5,091 bases of DNA from assembly GCA_026387255.1 (NCBI GenBank), contig JAPLMA010000047.1, positions 1 to 5,091 of the forward strand, in the 5' to 3' direction. Made by a program: the position numbers and the translations under genes. Within the stretch, counting starts at the first letter, position 1. Each line of letters opens with the position of its first letter. Origin of the DNA: Candidatus Omnitrophota bacterium (GTDB lineage Bacteria; Omnitrophota; Gorgyraeia; Gygaellales; Profunditerraquicolaceae). Below the pieces are notes generated by a model. It did not search any database and was not told the origin of the DNA. It saw only the letters and a program-made list of their open reading frames with translations. Of the stretch, positions 1-5,091 are shown in pieces.

Positions 1-210
1 TAGATTATTTGGCCCAGAGTAAGTTTTTACGAAATTACGATTGAAATTTAATGATTTTAAAAAACTGCTGTTGAGGGAATTATCAATTAATATCGTCTCC
101 AGCGGAGCAGGGGCCAATTGCCCTACAGAGTCAAGGCACTCCTGTGTATGGCTGTTTTTACCGGCAGTTATAATTATGATACTGACTGATTGTGTTGACA
201 TCTCTGGCAT
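1..210 (-). CDS. GT2-like glycosyltransferase, N-terminal part (runs off left edge)
   Basis: Reading the minus strand from the ATG at 210-208 gives 70 codons without a stop to the window edge, so only the N-terminus is present. The peptide shows the opening of a GT-A fold: a hydrophobic first beta strand (VSIIIIT, residues 9-15), a helix with the ECLDSV pattern (residues 24-29), and a second strand ending in LIDNS (residues 41-45), which matches the VVDNxS nucleotide-binding strand of family 2 glycosyltransferases. The family moves a sugar from a nucleotide-sugar donor, usually at the cytoplasmic membrane face. The catalytic DxD and C-terminal parts lie outside, so substrate and exact family cannot be judged. 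It is divergent from the polysaccharide genes at 233 onward and probably serves the same locus. No clear Shine-Dalgarno precedes the ATG; a second ATG at codon 4 is an alternative start. Confidence 0.75.
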   Translation of the reverse strand, partial: MPEMSTQSVSIIIITAGKNSHTQECLDSVGQLAPAPLETILIDNSLNSSFLKSLNFNRNFVKTYSGPNNL

Positions 211-223
211 TGTTAGGTAAAAT
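195..223 (+). promoter_or_regulatory. Sigma70-type promoter for the polysaccharide operon
   Basis: A perfect -35 box TTGACA at 195-200 is followed after exactly 17 bases by TAAAAT at 218-223, five of six matches to the -10 consensus. The expected transcription start near 230 lies about 3 nt before the ATG at 233, which would give a leaderless or nearly leaderless mRNA. This agrees with the absence of a usable Shine-Dalgarno before that gene. The -35 box lies inside the 5' coding part of the divergent minus-strand gene. Seen in sequence only; activity is inferred. Confidence 0.6.
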
Positions 224-230
224 TATAACA
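222..230 (-). promoter_or_regulatory. Extended -10 promoter for the divergent GT2-like gene
   Basis: On the minus strand the sequence TGTTATAAT is a perfect match to the extended -10 consensus TGnTATAAT, with the -10 hexamer at 227-222. No good -35 box lies upstream, which is usual for extended -10 promoters. The predicted start near 215 is about 5 nt before the ATG at 210, again nearly leaderless. The hexamer overlaps the plus-strand -10 box at 218-223, so the two promoters cannot be occupied at the same time. Confidence 0.45.
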
Positions 231-232
231 TA

Positions 233-1348
233 ATGCCGCTCATCCTTCTAACATTAATATTTATCCGTCCTTTTATTTCATCGTTAGCTTTCCCCTACAC
301 AAATATGGTGTATGCTTATAGTTTAATGTTGTTTTTGGGATTATATATTATACGTTCCGGTATCAATCGCGAAAAGCTCAAACCTTTAATACTCGCACTA
401 ATTATATTTTGTATAGCGCTGGTTATTTCTGTTTTCTTTTCGCAGAATAGGTTCAATACTGTCAATGAACTTTATAAATATATAATCGGTATACTTCTTT
501 TAATTGTTTTTGCCTCCACCTCAAGAGAAACCAACCTAAAAGTCATCAATATTATTATATGCGCAGGCCTCATCATCAGCCTGTTGGCGATTTATCAGTA
601 TTTCTTTGGATTCCGGCATCTTCTAGAATATATGCACCAGAATAATATTAACTCTGATTTCGCCCTTGATTACCTACAACCCAAGCGGGTATTCTTTCCC
701 TTTGTTACTGCGGACATCTTAGGTGGGTATTTGATCATAATACTTATGCTCCTGTTGATTGATAAGAAGTACACCTGGCTTATCTTTCCCATATTATGCG
801 CATTATTGTTAACAAAATCATTAGGGGCTTTTTTGAGTTTATTTTTAGGGCTGATTGTCTATTTTTGTTTACAAGATTCGGCAAAGAGAAAGCAGGCTGT
901 TTTTTTATTAGGGTGGTCAGCGTTAGCCATAGTTTTAATTTTCCTTATAAGACAAATAACATCAAGAGAGCATGCTCAGCCTGTATTTTCCATGCTTACG
1001 CGCATAGACTACTGGCAAGGAGCTTTGCGCGTAATTACGGCTCATCCTATTGCCGGTGTAGGTTTGGGTAATTTTAGCCTCCCCGCAAGCCGCTATGCGC
1101 ACAACTCATATCTTCAAATCTGGGCAGAAGCGGGAGTATTGGGATTTATTAGTTTTTTAGCCGTTGTTTTTACTATAATAAAGATAGGATACGCAAGAAT
1201 TAAGCAAGCAAAGGATAACGCTGTGCTGAGAGGGTTAATGGGGGCGCTGATCAGCTTATTATTTCACAATTTTGTAGATTTCACTTTTTTTCTTCCGGAA
1301 GTATCTTTTATTTGGTGGGTAATTGCGGGCCTGGTAATTTCGGCTTAA
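233..1348 (+). CDS. O-antigen polymerase/ligase family membrane protein (Wzy/WaaL type)
   Basis: This 371-residue polytopic inner-membrane protein has about ten hydrophobic segments. Members of the Wzy_C/O-antigen ligase family polymerise lipid-linked repeat units or ligate a glycan to an acceptor on the outer face of the membrane. Visible family signs are the large loop with R257, the YW pair (260-261), HPIAGVGLGNF (271-281) and the hallmark HNSYLQIWAEAGVLG (290-304), followed by closing membrane helices. Length is slightly short for the family but the protein appears complete. The ATG at 233 is the first possible start, because an in-frame TAA lies at 218-220; there is no Shine-Dalgarno, consistent with a leaderless transcript. 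It heads a same-strand run with GT4 and MraY/WecA-like genes, which supports an envelope or exopolysaccharide role. Sequence alone cannot separate polymerase from ligase, so no symbol is given. Confidence 0.85.
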   Translation: MPLILLTLIFIRPFISSLAFPYTNMVYAYSLMLFLGLYIIRSGINREKLKPLILALIIFCIALVISVFFSQNRFNTVNELYKYIIGILLLIVFASTSRETNLKVINIIICAGLIISLLAIYQYFFGFRHLLEYMHQNNINSDFALDYLQPKRVFFPFVTADILGGYLIIILMLLLIDKKYTWLIFPILCALLLTKSLGAFLSLFLGLIVYFCLQDSAKRKQAVFLLGWSALAIVLIFLIRQITSREHAQPVFSMLTRIDYWQGALRVITAHPIAGVGLGNFSLPASRYAHNSYLQIWAEAGVLGFISFLAVVFTIIKIGYARIKQAKDNAVLRGLMGALISLLFHNFVDFTFFLPEVSFIWWVIAGLVISA

Positions 1349-1384
1349 GTTTCTGATTGCTATAAGTTTAGATTATTTTAGAAT

Positions 1385-2548
1385 ATGCGTAAGATCAACT
1401 TGTTTTTTATTATTACAAAGCTGGAGCTTGGTGGCGCCCAAAAACACCTGCTGAGCTTAATTTTGTTTTTAGAGAAGTCCAAATATAATATTTTTCTTTT
1501 TACGGCAAAAGAAGGCTTATTAGTGAACGATGCGTTGTCTTTAGGCGGTATAACATTAATCAAATCAGAGTTTCTCGAGCGTCCGGTAAATTTTATAAAT
1601 GACCTTTTGGCTTTTGGCGAGATCTGCTCTTTTATTAAAAAGAATAATATTGACATCGTGCATACGCACGGTTCAAAAGCCGGCATTTTGGGCCGTTTTG
1701 CGGCTAAGTGTACCGGAGTAAAAGTCCTGCTGCATACTGTTCATGGCTGGTCTTTTAATGATTATCAGAACTTTTTTTTAAGGCGATTATTTATCTGGCT
1801 GGAGAGGCTTTGCGCTAGATTTTCCGATCGAATAATAGTCGTCTGTGAATATGATAAGCGCAAAGGCCTCGCTAAGAGAATCGGCACCTGTTCCAAATAT
1901 TGCATTATCCATTACGGGATTGATTACCGAGAGTTTAGCCGTAAAGATATAAATTTAAGAAGAGAGTTAGGCCTAGATAATCATGATTTAGTGGTGGGGA
2001 TGGTCGCGTGTTTTAAGCCTCAAAAATCACCGCTTGATTTTATAGAGGCGGCGCGCCGGGTAACCAAAATACTCCCTCAAGCCAGATTTTTATTGATTGG
2101 CGACGGTGTATTGCGTAAAGATATTGAGGCGCAAATTATTAAATCAGGCTTAGCGAAAAACGTTATGCTGACCGGTTGGAGAAGAGATATCTCTGGCATA
2201 CTTTCTTCGCTAGACGTATTTGTGCTTACCTCTTTATGGGAGGGAGTTCCCATCTCGGTTTTAGAAGCTATGGCGGCATCCAAGCCGGTAGTGGTTACCA
2301 ATACCGGAGGTATTACAGAAGTAATTACCGATGGGGTAAATGGGTATCTTGTTTCTGCAAAGAATGCTATTTTACTTAGTGAAAGAATAATCGCATTATT
2401 AGTGGATGTTAAGTTAAGAGAGCGAATGGGGGAGAATGCACGAAGATCTCTGGATAATAGATTTAGCCTGGAGAATATGGTAAGGAATACTTCGGCGCTA
2501 TACGAGGCGATTTTAAACGGGAAAGGAGCGGGTAAAAATGCGCAGTAA
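1385..2548 (+). CDS. GT4 family glycosyltransferase (GT-B fold)
   Basis: The 387-residue protein is a typical retaining GT-B enzyme that would transfer a sugar from a nucleotide donor to a lipid-linked glycan on the cytoplasmic side. The N-terminal acceptor domain has the GGAQ loop (16-19), DIVHTHGSKAG (90-100) and HTVHG (117-121). The hinge region carries the HYGID motif (176-180). The C-terminal donor domain has a VGMVACFKPQK strand and loop (204-214), LLIGDG (236-241), and the family-defining EX7E motif with E286 and E294 inside EGVPISVLEAMA, followed by a GG pair (308-309). Length is normal. The ATG follows an in-frame TAG at 1379-1381 and has no evident Shine-Dalgarno. It lies 36 nt after the Wzy/WaaL-type gene and overlaps the next gene by 11 nt, so these are probably co-transcribed. 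Sugar specificity cannot be told; it resembles enzymes often labelled wbpH/RfaB-like. Confidence 0.92.
   Translation: MRKINLFFIITKLELGGAQKHLLSLILFLEKSKYNIFLFTAKEGLLVNDALSLGGITLIKSEFLERPVNFINDLLAFGEICSFIKKNNIDIVHTHGSKAGILGRFAAKCTGVKVLLHTVHGWSFNDYQNFFLRRLFIWLERLCARFSDRIIVVCEYDKRKGLAKRIGTCSKYCIIHYGIDYREFSRKDINLRRELGLDNHDLVVGMVACFKPQKSPLDFIEAARRVTKILPQARFLLIGDGVLRKDIEAQIIKSGLAKNVMLTGWRRDISGILSSLDVFVLTSLWEGVPISVLEAMAASKPVVVTNTGGITEVITDGVNGYLVSAKNAILLSERIIALLVDVKLRERMGENARRSLDNRFSLENMVRNTSALYEAILNGKGAGKNAQ
2522..2528 (+). promoter_or_regulatory. Shine-Dalgarno for the MraY/WecA-like gene
   Basis: AAAGGAG ends 9 nt before the ATG at 2538 and lies within the 3' end of the GT4 coding sequence. Together with the 11-nt overlap of the two reading frames it suggests translational coupling. 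It also fixes the start of the downstream gene. Confidence 0.7.
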
Positions 2549-3515
2549 CTATTTTATTGTTTTTATGGGAGGGTTAATCATTAGCGCGTTATTTATATTC
2601 TTGTTCAGAAAAATATCTTTAAAGTTTAAATTGTTATTGTCGCAAGGTATGCCGTTAGTCGGAGGTTTAGGCATTGGCGCATCTTTTATCATTTGCTGCT
2701 TATTGCTCACCGCCAGCTTACCCAGAGAGATGTTGGGTATTATTACCTGTGCGTATATAATCCTTATTTTTGGAGTAGTCGATGATTGGCGCGAGCTATC
2801 GATTATACCTAAGTTTTTAGTGCAGTTTATAGCGGCAAGCCTGCTTATCTTATTTGGGGTGAAAACACAGATTGTTTATATCGGGAATTTAATGAATATA
2901 TTAGTGACCTTAATTTGGATTATCGGGATAACGAATGCTTTTAATCTTTTAGATATAATGGATGGGTTAGCCGCAGGTGTGGCTTTGATCTCGGCATCCG
3001 GACTTTTGTTAATCGCTTTTTTTAATCATGACGTTAATAGTATGTTTTTCTTATCAATGTTAATCGGCTCGATTTTAGGATTTTTAATTTATAATTTACC
3101 TCCCGCCAAGGTTTATTTGGGGAATTGCGGTAGTCACTTCTTAGGTTTTATCATTGCGGCAATAACTTTGATCATCAGCTATGCTCCTATGGATAGAAAA
3201 GTTGCTTTGATTAGCCCTTTGTTAGTTTTAGGTTTTCCTATTTTTGATATCGCGTTCCTTATTTTAATTAGAATAAAAAATAAAAAGATACCATTTAAAA
3301 AAAGTAAAGACCACCTTGCTCTAAGATTTTTAGCGATAAAGTATTCAAACAGGAAAGCATTGGTTTTGATGCTGGTACTAGCAGTTATGTTTTCTGCTTC
3401 TGGAGTGTTGATTAGCCGGTCATCAAATATTTTGGGCTCGGTGATTGCTTTTTTTATGGTATTGGTGGGTTTGATTATTGCGGTAAAAATGAGTAAGGTA
3501 GAAGTCCAGGGCTAA
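2538..3515 (+). CDS. MraY/WecA-like polyprenyl-phosphate phosphoglycosyltransferase
   Basis: A 325-residue protein with about ten membrane segments, in the family that moves a sugar-1-phosphate from a UDP-sugar to undecaprenyl phosphate and so starts a lipid-linked glycan. Family motifs appear in order: QGMPLVGGLGI (36-46), the Mg-binding DD pair D82-D83 in GVVDDWRELS, the NxxNxxDxxD block N133-N136-D139-D142, the third motif YLGNCGSHFLGF (193-204), and a cytoplasmic loop with DHLALRF (258-264). Two features are unusual. The third motif normally reads GDxGS, and its Asp is required in MraY; here it is N196. The loop has DHLALR in place of the HxHH pattern of WecA-type enzymes, though H259 remains. 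Genomic context, next to GT4 and Wzy/WaaL-type genes, favours polysaccharide initiation over peptidoglycan synthesis. The fold is certain; activity and substrate are not. Confidence 0.85.
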   Translation: MRSNYFIVFMGGLIISALFIFLFRKISLKFKLLLSQGMPLVGGLGIGASFIICCLLLTASLPREMLGIITCAYIILIFGVVDDWRELSIIPKFLVQFIAASLLILFGVKTQIVYIGNLMNILVTLIWIIGITNAFNLLDIMDGLAAGVALISASGLLLIAFFNHDVNSMFFLSMLIGSILGFLIYNLPPAKVYLGNCGSHFLGFIIAAITLIISYAPMDRKVALISPLLVLGFPIFDIAFLILIRIKNKKIPFKKSKDHLALRFLAIKYSNRKALVLMLVLAVMFSASGVLISRSSNILGSVIAFFMVLVGLIIAVKMSKVEVQG

Positions 3516-3519
3516 AAAG

Positions 3520-3936
3520 ATGAAATCACATACCCAATATCTCTGGTTTGATACGAAAAAAAGACAAGCGTTTATTAATATTACTGCGCAGGTTGAGGAA
3601 GCGATCAAAAAAAGCGGCATTCAGGAGGGGTTGTGCCTGGTTAACGCTATGCACATTACCAGCTCGGTTTTTATTAACGATGATGAAAGCGGATTGCATG
3701 AAGATTTTTCTCTTTGGCTTGAGAATTTGGCTCCCTTTGGCAAAGATAAATATAAACATAATTTAACCGGTGAAGATAATGCGGATGCGCATCTTAAGCG
3801 CACAATTATGGGTAGAGAGGTGGTCGTGGCCGTAACTAGAGGTAAGTTGGATTTTGGCCCGTGGGAACAGATTTTTTATGGTGAGTTTGACGGCCAGCGC
3901 AGGAAACGAGTTTTAGTTAAGATAATCGGGGATTAA
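3520..3936 (+). CDS. yjbQ: YjbQ/UPF0047 family protein (secondary thiamine-phosphate synthase-like)
   Basis: At 138 residues it has the usual full length of the YjbQ family, small cytosolic proteins. E. coli YjbQ shows weak thiamine-phosphate synthase activity, but the family's main role remains unsettled. Conserved blocks are MHITSSVFIND (44-54) with H45, the GLHEDF segment (58-63), H80, TGEDNADAHLK (83-93) with H91, and GKLDFGPWEQIFYGEFDG (108-125), ending in a strand of KRVLVKIIG (129-137). The histidines are those expected to form the metal or phosphate pocket. It starts 4 nt after the MraY-like stop, with a modest AGGG at 3508-3511 as ribosome site, so it is almost surely in the same transcript. 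No functional link to glycan assembly is evident. Its last codon and stop lie within the left arm of a long palindrome. Confidence 0.93.
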   Translation: MKSHTQYLWFDTKKRQAFINITAQVEEAIKKSGIQEGLCLVNAMHITSSVFINDDESGLHEDFSLWLENLAPFGKDKYKHNLTGEDNADAHLKRTIMGREVVVAVTRGKLDFGPWEQIFYGEFDGQRRKRVLVKIIGD

Positions 3937-4002
3937 CGGGTCCTGTCTTGGGTATTTTCTTGCGCTGACGCGCTGCGAAAACACCCAAGCCACCCGTTAA
4001 TC
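3931..4002 (+). terminator. 72-nt nested palindrome at the end of yjbQ (terminator or REP-like element)
   Basis: The outer stem pairs GATTAACGGGT (3931-3941) with its exact complement at 3992-4002, 11 bp. After a 5x2 internal loop, the second stem pairs 3947-3959 with 3977-3989, 13 positions with one A-C mismatch. The 17-nt top carries GCGC (3962-3965) and GCGC (3970-3973) around TGAC, which can form a third short stem. The yjbQ stop TAA (3934-3936) is in the left arm. It is followed by a moderately T-rich stretch (TTTGCTTATT from 4003), so it could end the operon transcript. Its length and layered symmetry are more than a simple terminator needs, so a dispersed palindromic repeat is the alternative. 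Confidence 0.6.
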
Positions 4003-4014
4003 TTTGCTTATTAA

Positions 4015-4042
4015 TTAATAATCTTGCTCTTTAAGATATACT
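4015..4042 (+). promoter_or_regulatory. Possible weak promoter for the macro-Nudix gene
   Basis: TTAATA at 4015-4020 (four of six to -35) lies 16 bases before TATACT at 4037-4042 (five of six to -10). The start would be near 4049, giving a leader of about 50 nt that contains the strong ribosome site. In AT-rich sequence such matches arise by chance, so this is only a suggestion. Confidence 0.3.
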
Positions 4043-4090
4043 GAGCCGCAACAAACGTCCCTGCGAGAAAGTAAGGCAAAACAGCAAGAT

Positions 4091-4100
4091 AAGAGGTGAT
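4091..4100 (+). promoter_or_regulatory. Strong Shine-Dalgarno that sets the macro-Nudix start at 4102
   Basis: AAGAGGTGAT is a near-complete match to the anti-Shine-Dalgarno complement AAGGAGGTGAT, with its GAGG core 5 nt before the ATG at 4102. A GTG at 4096-4098 in the same frame lies inside this site and is therefore an unlikely start. Confidence 0.75.
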
Positions 4101-4101
4101 T

Positions 4102-5031
4102 ATGAAAATTAAAAATACGGAAATTAAAGTGGTGATGGGGGATATTACCGAATTACGCGCAGATGCGATTGTCAATGCGGCTAATAATAAGTTGTTGATG
4201 GGCGGTGGAGTGGCGGGGGCAATTAAGCGTAAGGGCGGCAAGATTATTGAGGAAGAGGCAGTAAAGAAAGGGCCCATAGAAATTGGCCAAGCAATTCAAA
4301 CCGGTGCCGGAGAGTTGGCAGCAAAATATATAATTCACGCTGCGACCATGGGTATGGATTATAAGACAGATGAAATAATGATTCGCAACGCTTGTAAAAA
4401 TTCCCTAAGGTTGGCGGTAGAGCTAAAAATTAACTCTATTGTTTTTCCGGCTTTAGGCTGTGGCACAGGAGGTTTTGAGTTTTTAGCCTCCGCAAAGATT
4501 ATGGCGCAGGAAGTATTAAGACACCTACGCCAGGAGAATACTTCTTTAAAAGAAATTATCTTTTGCCTTTATAATCAGGAGATATTTACAGTTTTTAAGA
4601 AAGGTATCTTGGGTTATTTAGAGTACGTGACTACAAAATTATCCGGCGGGCCTTATGTGACGGTAGATGCGATTATTGAATTGCCTGAAGGTATTGTAAT
4701 TATCAAGCGCAGTAATCCGCCTTTTGGCTGGGCATTGCCCGGAGGTTTTGTGGATTACGCCGAAAGCTTAGAAGATGCGGTAATTCGGGAGGCCAAAGAA
4801 GAGACAGATCTAGATTTAACTCAAGTTCAGCAGTTTCATACTTATTCAGACCCTCTGCGTGATCCGCGATTTCATACTATCGGAACGGTTTTTATCGCTA
4901 AAGCTAAAGGAATTCCTAAAGCGCAAGATGACGCCGCCCAGATCAAGGTAATTCAATTAAGCCAAATAGAAAAGCTGGAATTCGCTTTTGATCATAAAAA
5001 AATCTTAAAGGACTACCTTAAAACCAAATAG
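4102..5031 (+). CDS. Macro domain-Nudix hydrolase fusion, predicted ADP-ribose processing
   Basis: The 309-residue soluble protein joins two ADP-ribose modules. Residues 1 to about 172 form a macro domain: GDIT (13-16), DAIVNAANN (21-29), GGGVAGAI (34-41), KGPIEIGQA (56-64), KYIIHAA (75-81) and the phosphate loop PALGCGTGGF (116-125). The catalytic Asp of MacroD enzymes in GGGVDGAI is Ala here (A38), as in Af1521-like macro domains, which bind ADP-ribose. Residues about 185-309 form a Nudix domain with box G215-x5-E221-x7-R229-E230-A-K-E233-E234, and the YSDPxRDPRxHT stretch (248-259) seen in ADP-ribose pyrophosphatases. The box glycine after EET is Asp (D236). Inferred role: bind or release ADP-ribose, then cleave it to AMP and ribose 5-phosphate. 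It lies 165 nt beyond yjbQ, past the palindrome, and so is probably its own unit. Fold calls are firm; the coupled activity is inference. Confidence 0.9.
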   Translation: MKIKNTEIKVVMGDITELRADAIVNAANNKLLMGGGVAGAIKRKGGKIIEEEAVKKGPIEIGQAIQTGAGELAAKYIIHAATMGMDYKTDEIMIRNACKNSLRLAVELKINSIVFPALGCGTGGFEFLASAKIMAQEVLRHLRQENTSLKEIIFCLYNQEIFTVFKKGILGYLEYVTTKLSGGPYVTVDAIIELPEGIVIIKRSNPPFGWALPGGFVDYAESLEDAVIREAKEETDLDLTQVQQFHTYSDPLRDPRFHTIGTVFIAKAKGIPKAQDDAAQIKVIQLSQIEKLEFAFDHKKILKDYLKTK

Positions 5032-5080
5032 GGACGTTTCTGAATTCAAAGCAAGAACTGTCCCCAGAGGGGACAGTTCT
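5031..5080. repeat. Hairpin repeat with three related arms built on GGGACAGTTCT
   Basis: AGAACTGTCCCC (5054-5065) and GGGGACAGTTCT (5069-5080) form a perfect 12-bp stem with a 3-nt loop AGA. A third, diverged arm GGGACGTTTCT lies at 5031-5041, matching nine of eleven positions and able to pair instead with 5054-5064. The stem has no T-run on its right side, so it is not a classic intrinsic terminator, though it could stabilise the 3' end of the macro-Nudix mRNA. GGGGACAGTT palindromes resemble the short repeats that accompany RAYT-type (Y1) transposases in many environmental genomes; that link is from memory, and no transposase is in the window. A short palindrome CCGATCGG follows at 5081-5088. 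Confidence 0.65.
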
Positions 5081-5091
5081 CCGATCGGGTC

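Noticed and set aside
1349..1384. Possible internal promoter before the GT4 gene (TATAAG or TATTTT boxes)
   Set aside because: No -35 box of reasonable quality lies at the proper spacing; read-through from the upstream gene is enough.
1378..1686. 102-codon open frame on the minus strand opposite the GT4 gene
   Set aside because: It is antisense to well-conserved GT4 motifs, lacks a recognisable domain and is best explained as a shadow.
4021..4090. 8-bp inverted repeat ATCTTGCT (4021-4028) / AGCAAGAT (4083-4090) enclosing the leader of the macro-Nudix gene
   Set aside because: The arms are short, do not extend, and are 54 nt apart; this can arise by chance in AT-rich sequence and no switch-like alternative pairing was seen.
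4096..4101. GTG start giving a two-residue longer macro-Nudix protein
   Set aside because: The GTG is part of the strong Shine-Dalgarno sequence AAGAGGTGAT; the ATG at 4102 is correctly spaced from it and starts in the usual place for a macro domain.
4153..4338. Minus-strand frame opposite the macro domain
   Set aside because: It is antisense to the conserved macro motifs and shows no family resemblance.
5081..5088. CCGATCGG palindrome as an operator or recombination site
   Set aside because: An 8-bp palindrome alone at the window edge has no supporting context.

Overview
The window looks like a compact, moderately AT-rich bacterial chromosome segment carrying part of an envelope-polysaccharide locus. 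No rRNA, tRNA, complete transposase or CRISPR array was seen. The mix of a Wzy-type polymerase/ligase, a GT4 glycosyltransferase, a MraY/WecA-type enzyme with unusual motifs, YjbQ and a macro-Nudix protein recalls uncultured environmental lineages such as Candidatus Omnitrophota. That placement is a guess from general familiarity, not a result.

Layout. Positions 1-210 (minus strand) hold the first 70 codons of a GT2-like glycosyltransferase that runs off the left edge. A 22-nt divergent gap, plus the ends of both genes, carries two face-to-face promoter-like sequences. On the plus strand a probable operon follows: O-antigen polymerase/ligase (233-1348), GT4 glycosyltransferase (1385-2548), MraY/WecA-like phosphoglycosyltransferase (2538-3515) and YjbQ (3520-3936). 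Gaps inside it are 36 nt, an 11-nt overlap and 4 nt. It ends in a 72-nt nested palindrome that contains the yjbQ stop codon. After a 99-nt spacer comes a separately expressed gene with its own strong Shine-Dalgarno sequence: a macro domain fused to a Nudix hydrolase (4102-5031). A 12-bp perfect hairpin, with a third diverged copy of its arm, closes the window.

How the genes could work together. The MraY/WecA-like protein would start a polyprenyl-linked glycan, the GT4 and GT2 enzymes would extend it, and the Wzy/WaaL-type protein would polymerise or ligate it outside the membrane. YjbQ has no obvious place in that pathway and is probably just co-transcribed. The macro-Nudix protein combines two ADP-ribose modules. 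A reasonable inference is that the macro domain binds or frees ADP-ribose and the Nudix domain splits it to AMP and ribose 5-phosphate.

Points most worth checking: the macro-Nudix fusion and its altered Nudix box, the Asp-to-Asn change in the third acidic motif of the MraY-like enzyme, the overlapping divergent promoters that predict leaderless mRNAs, and the two palindromic elements.
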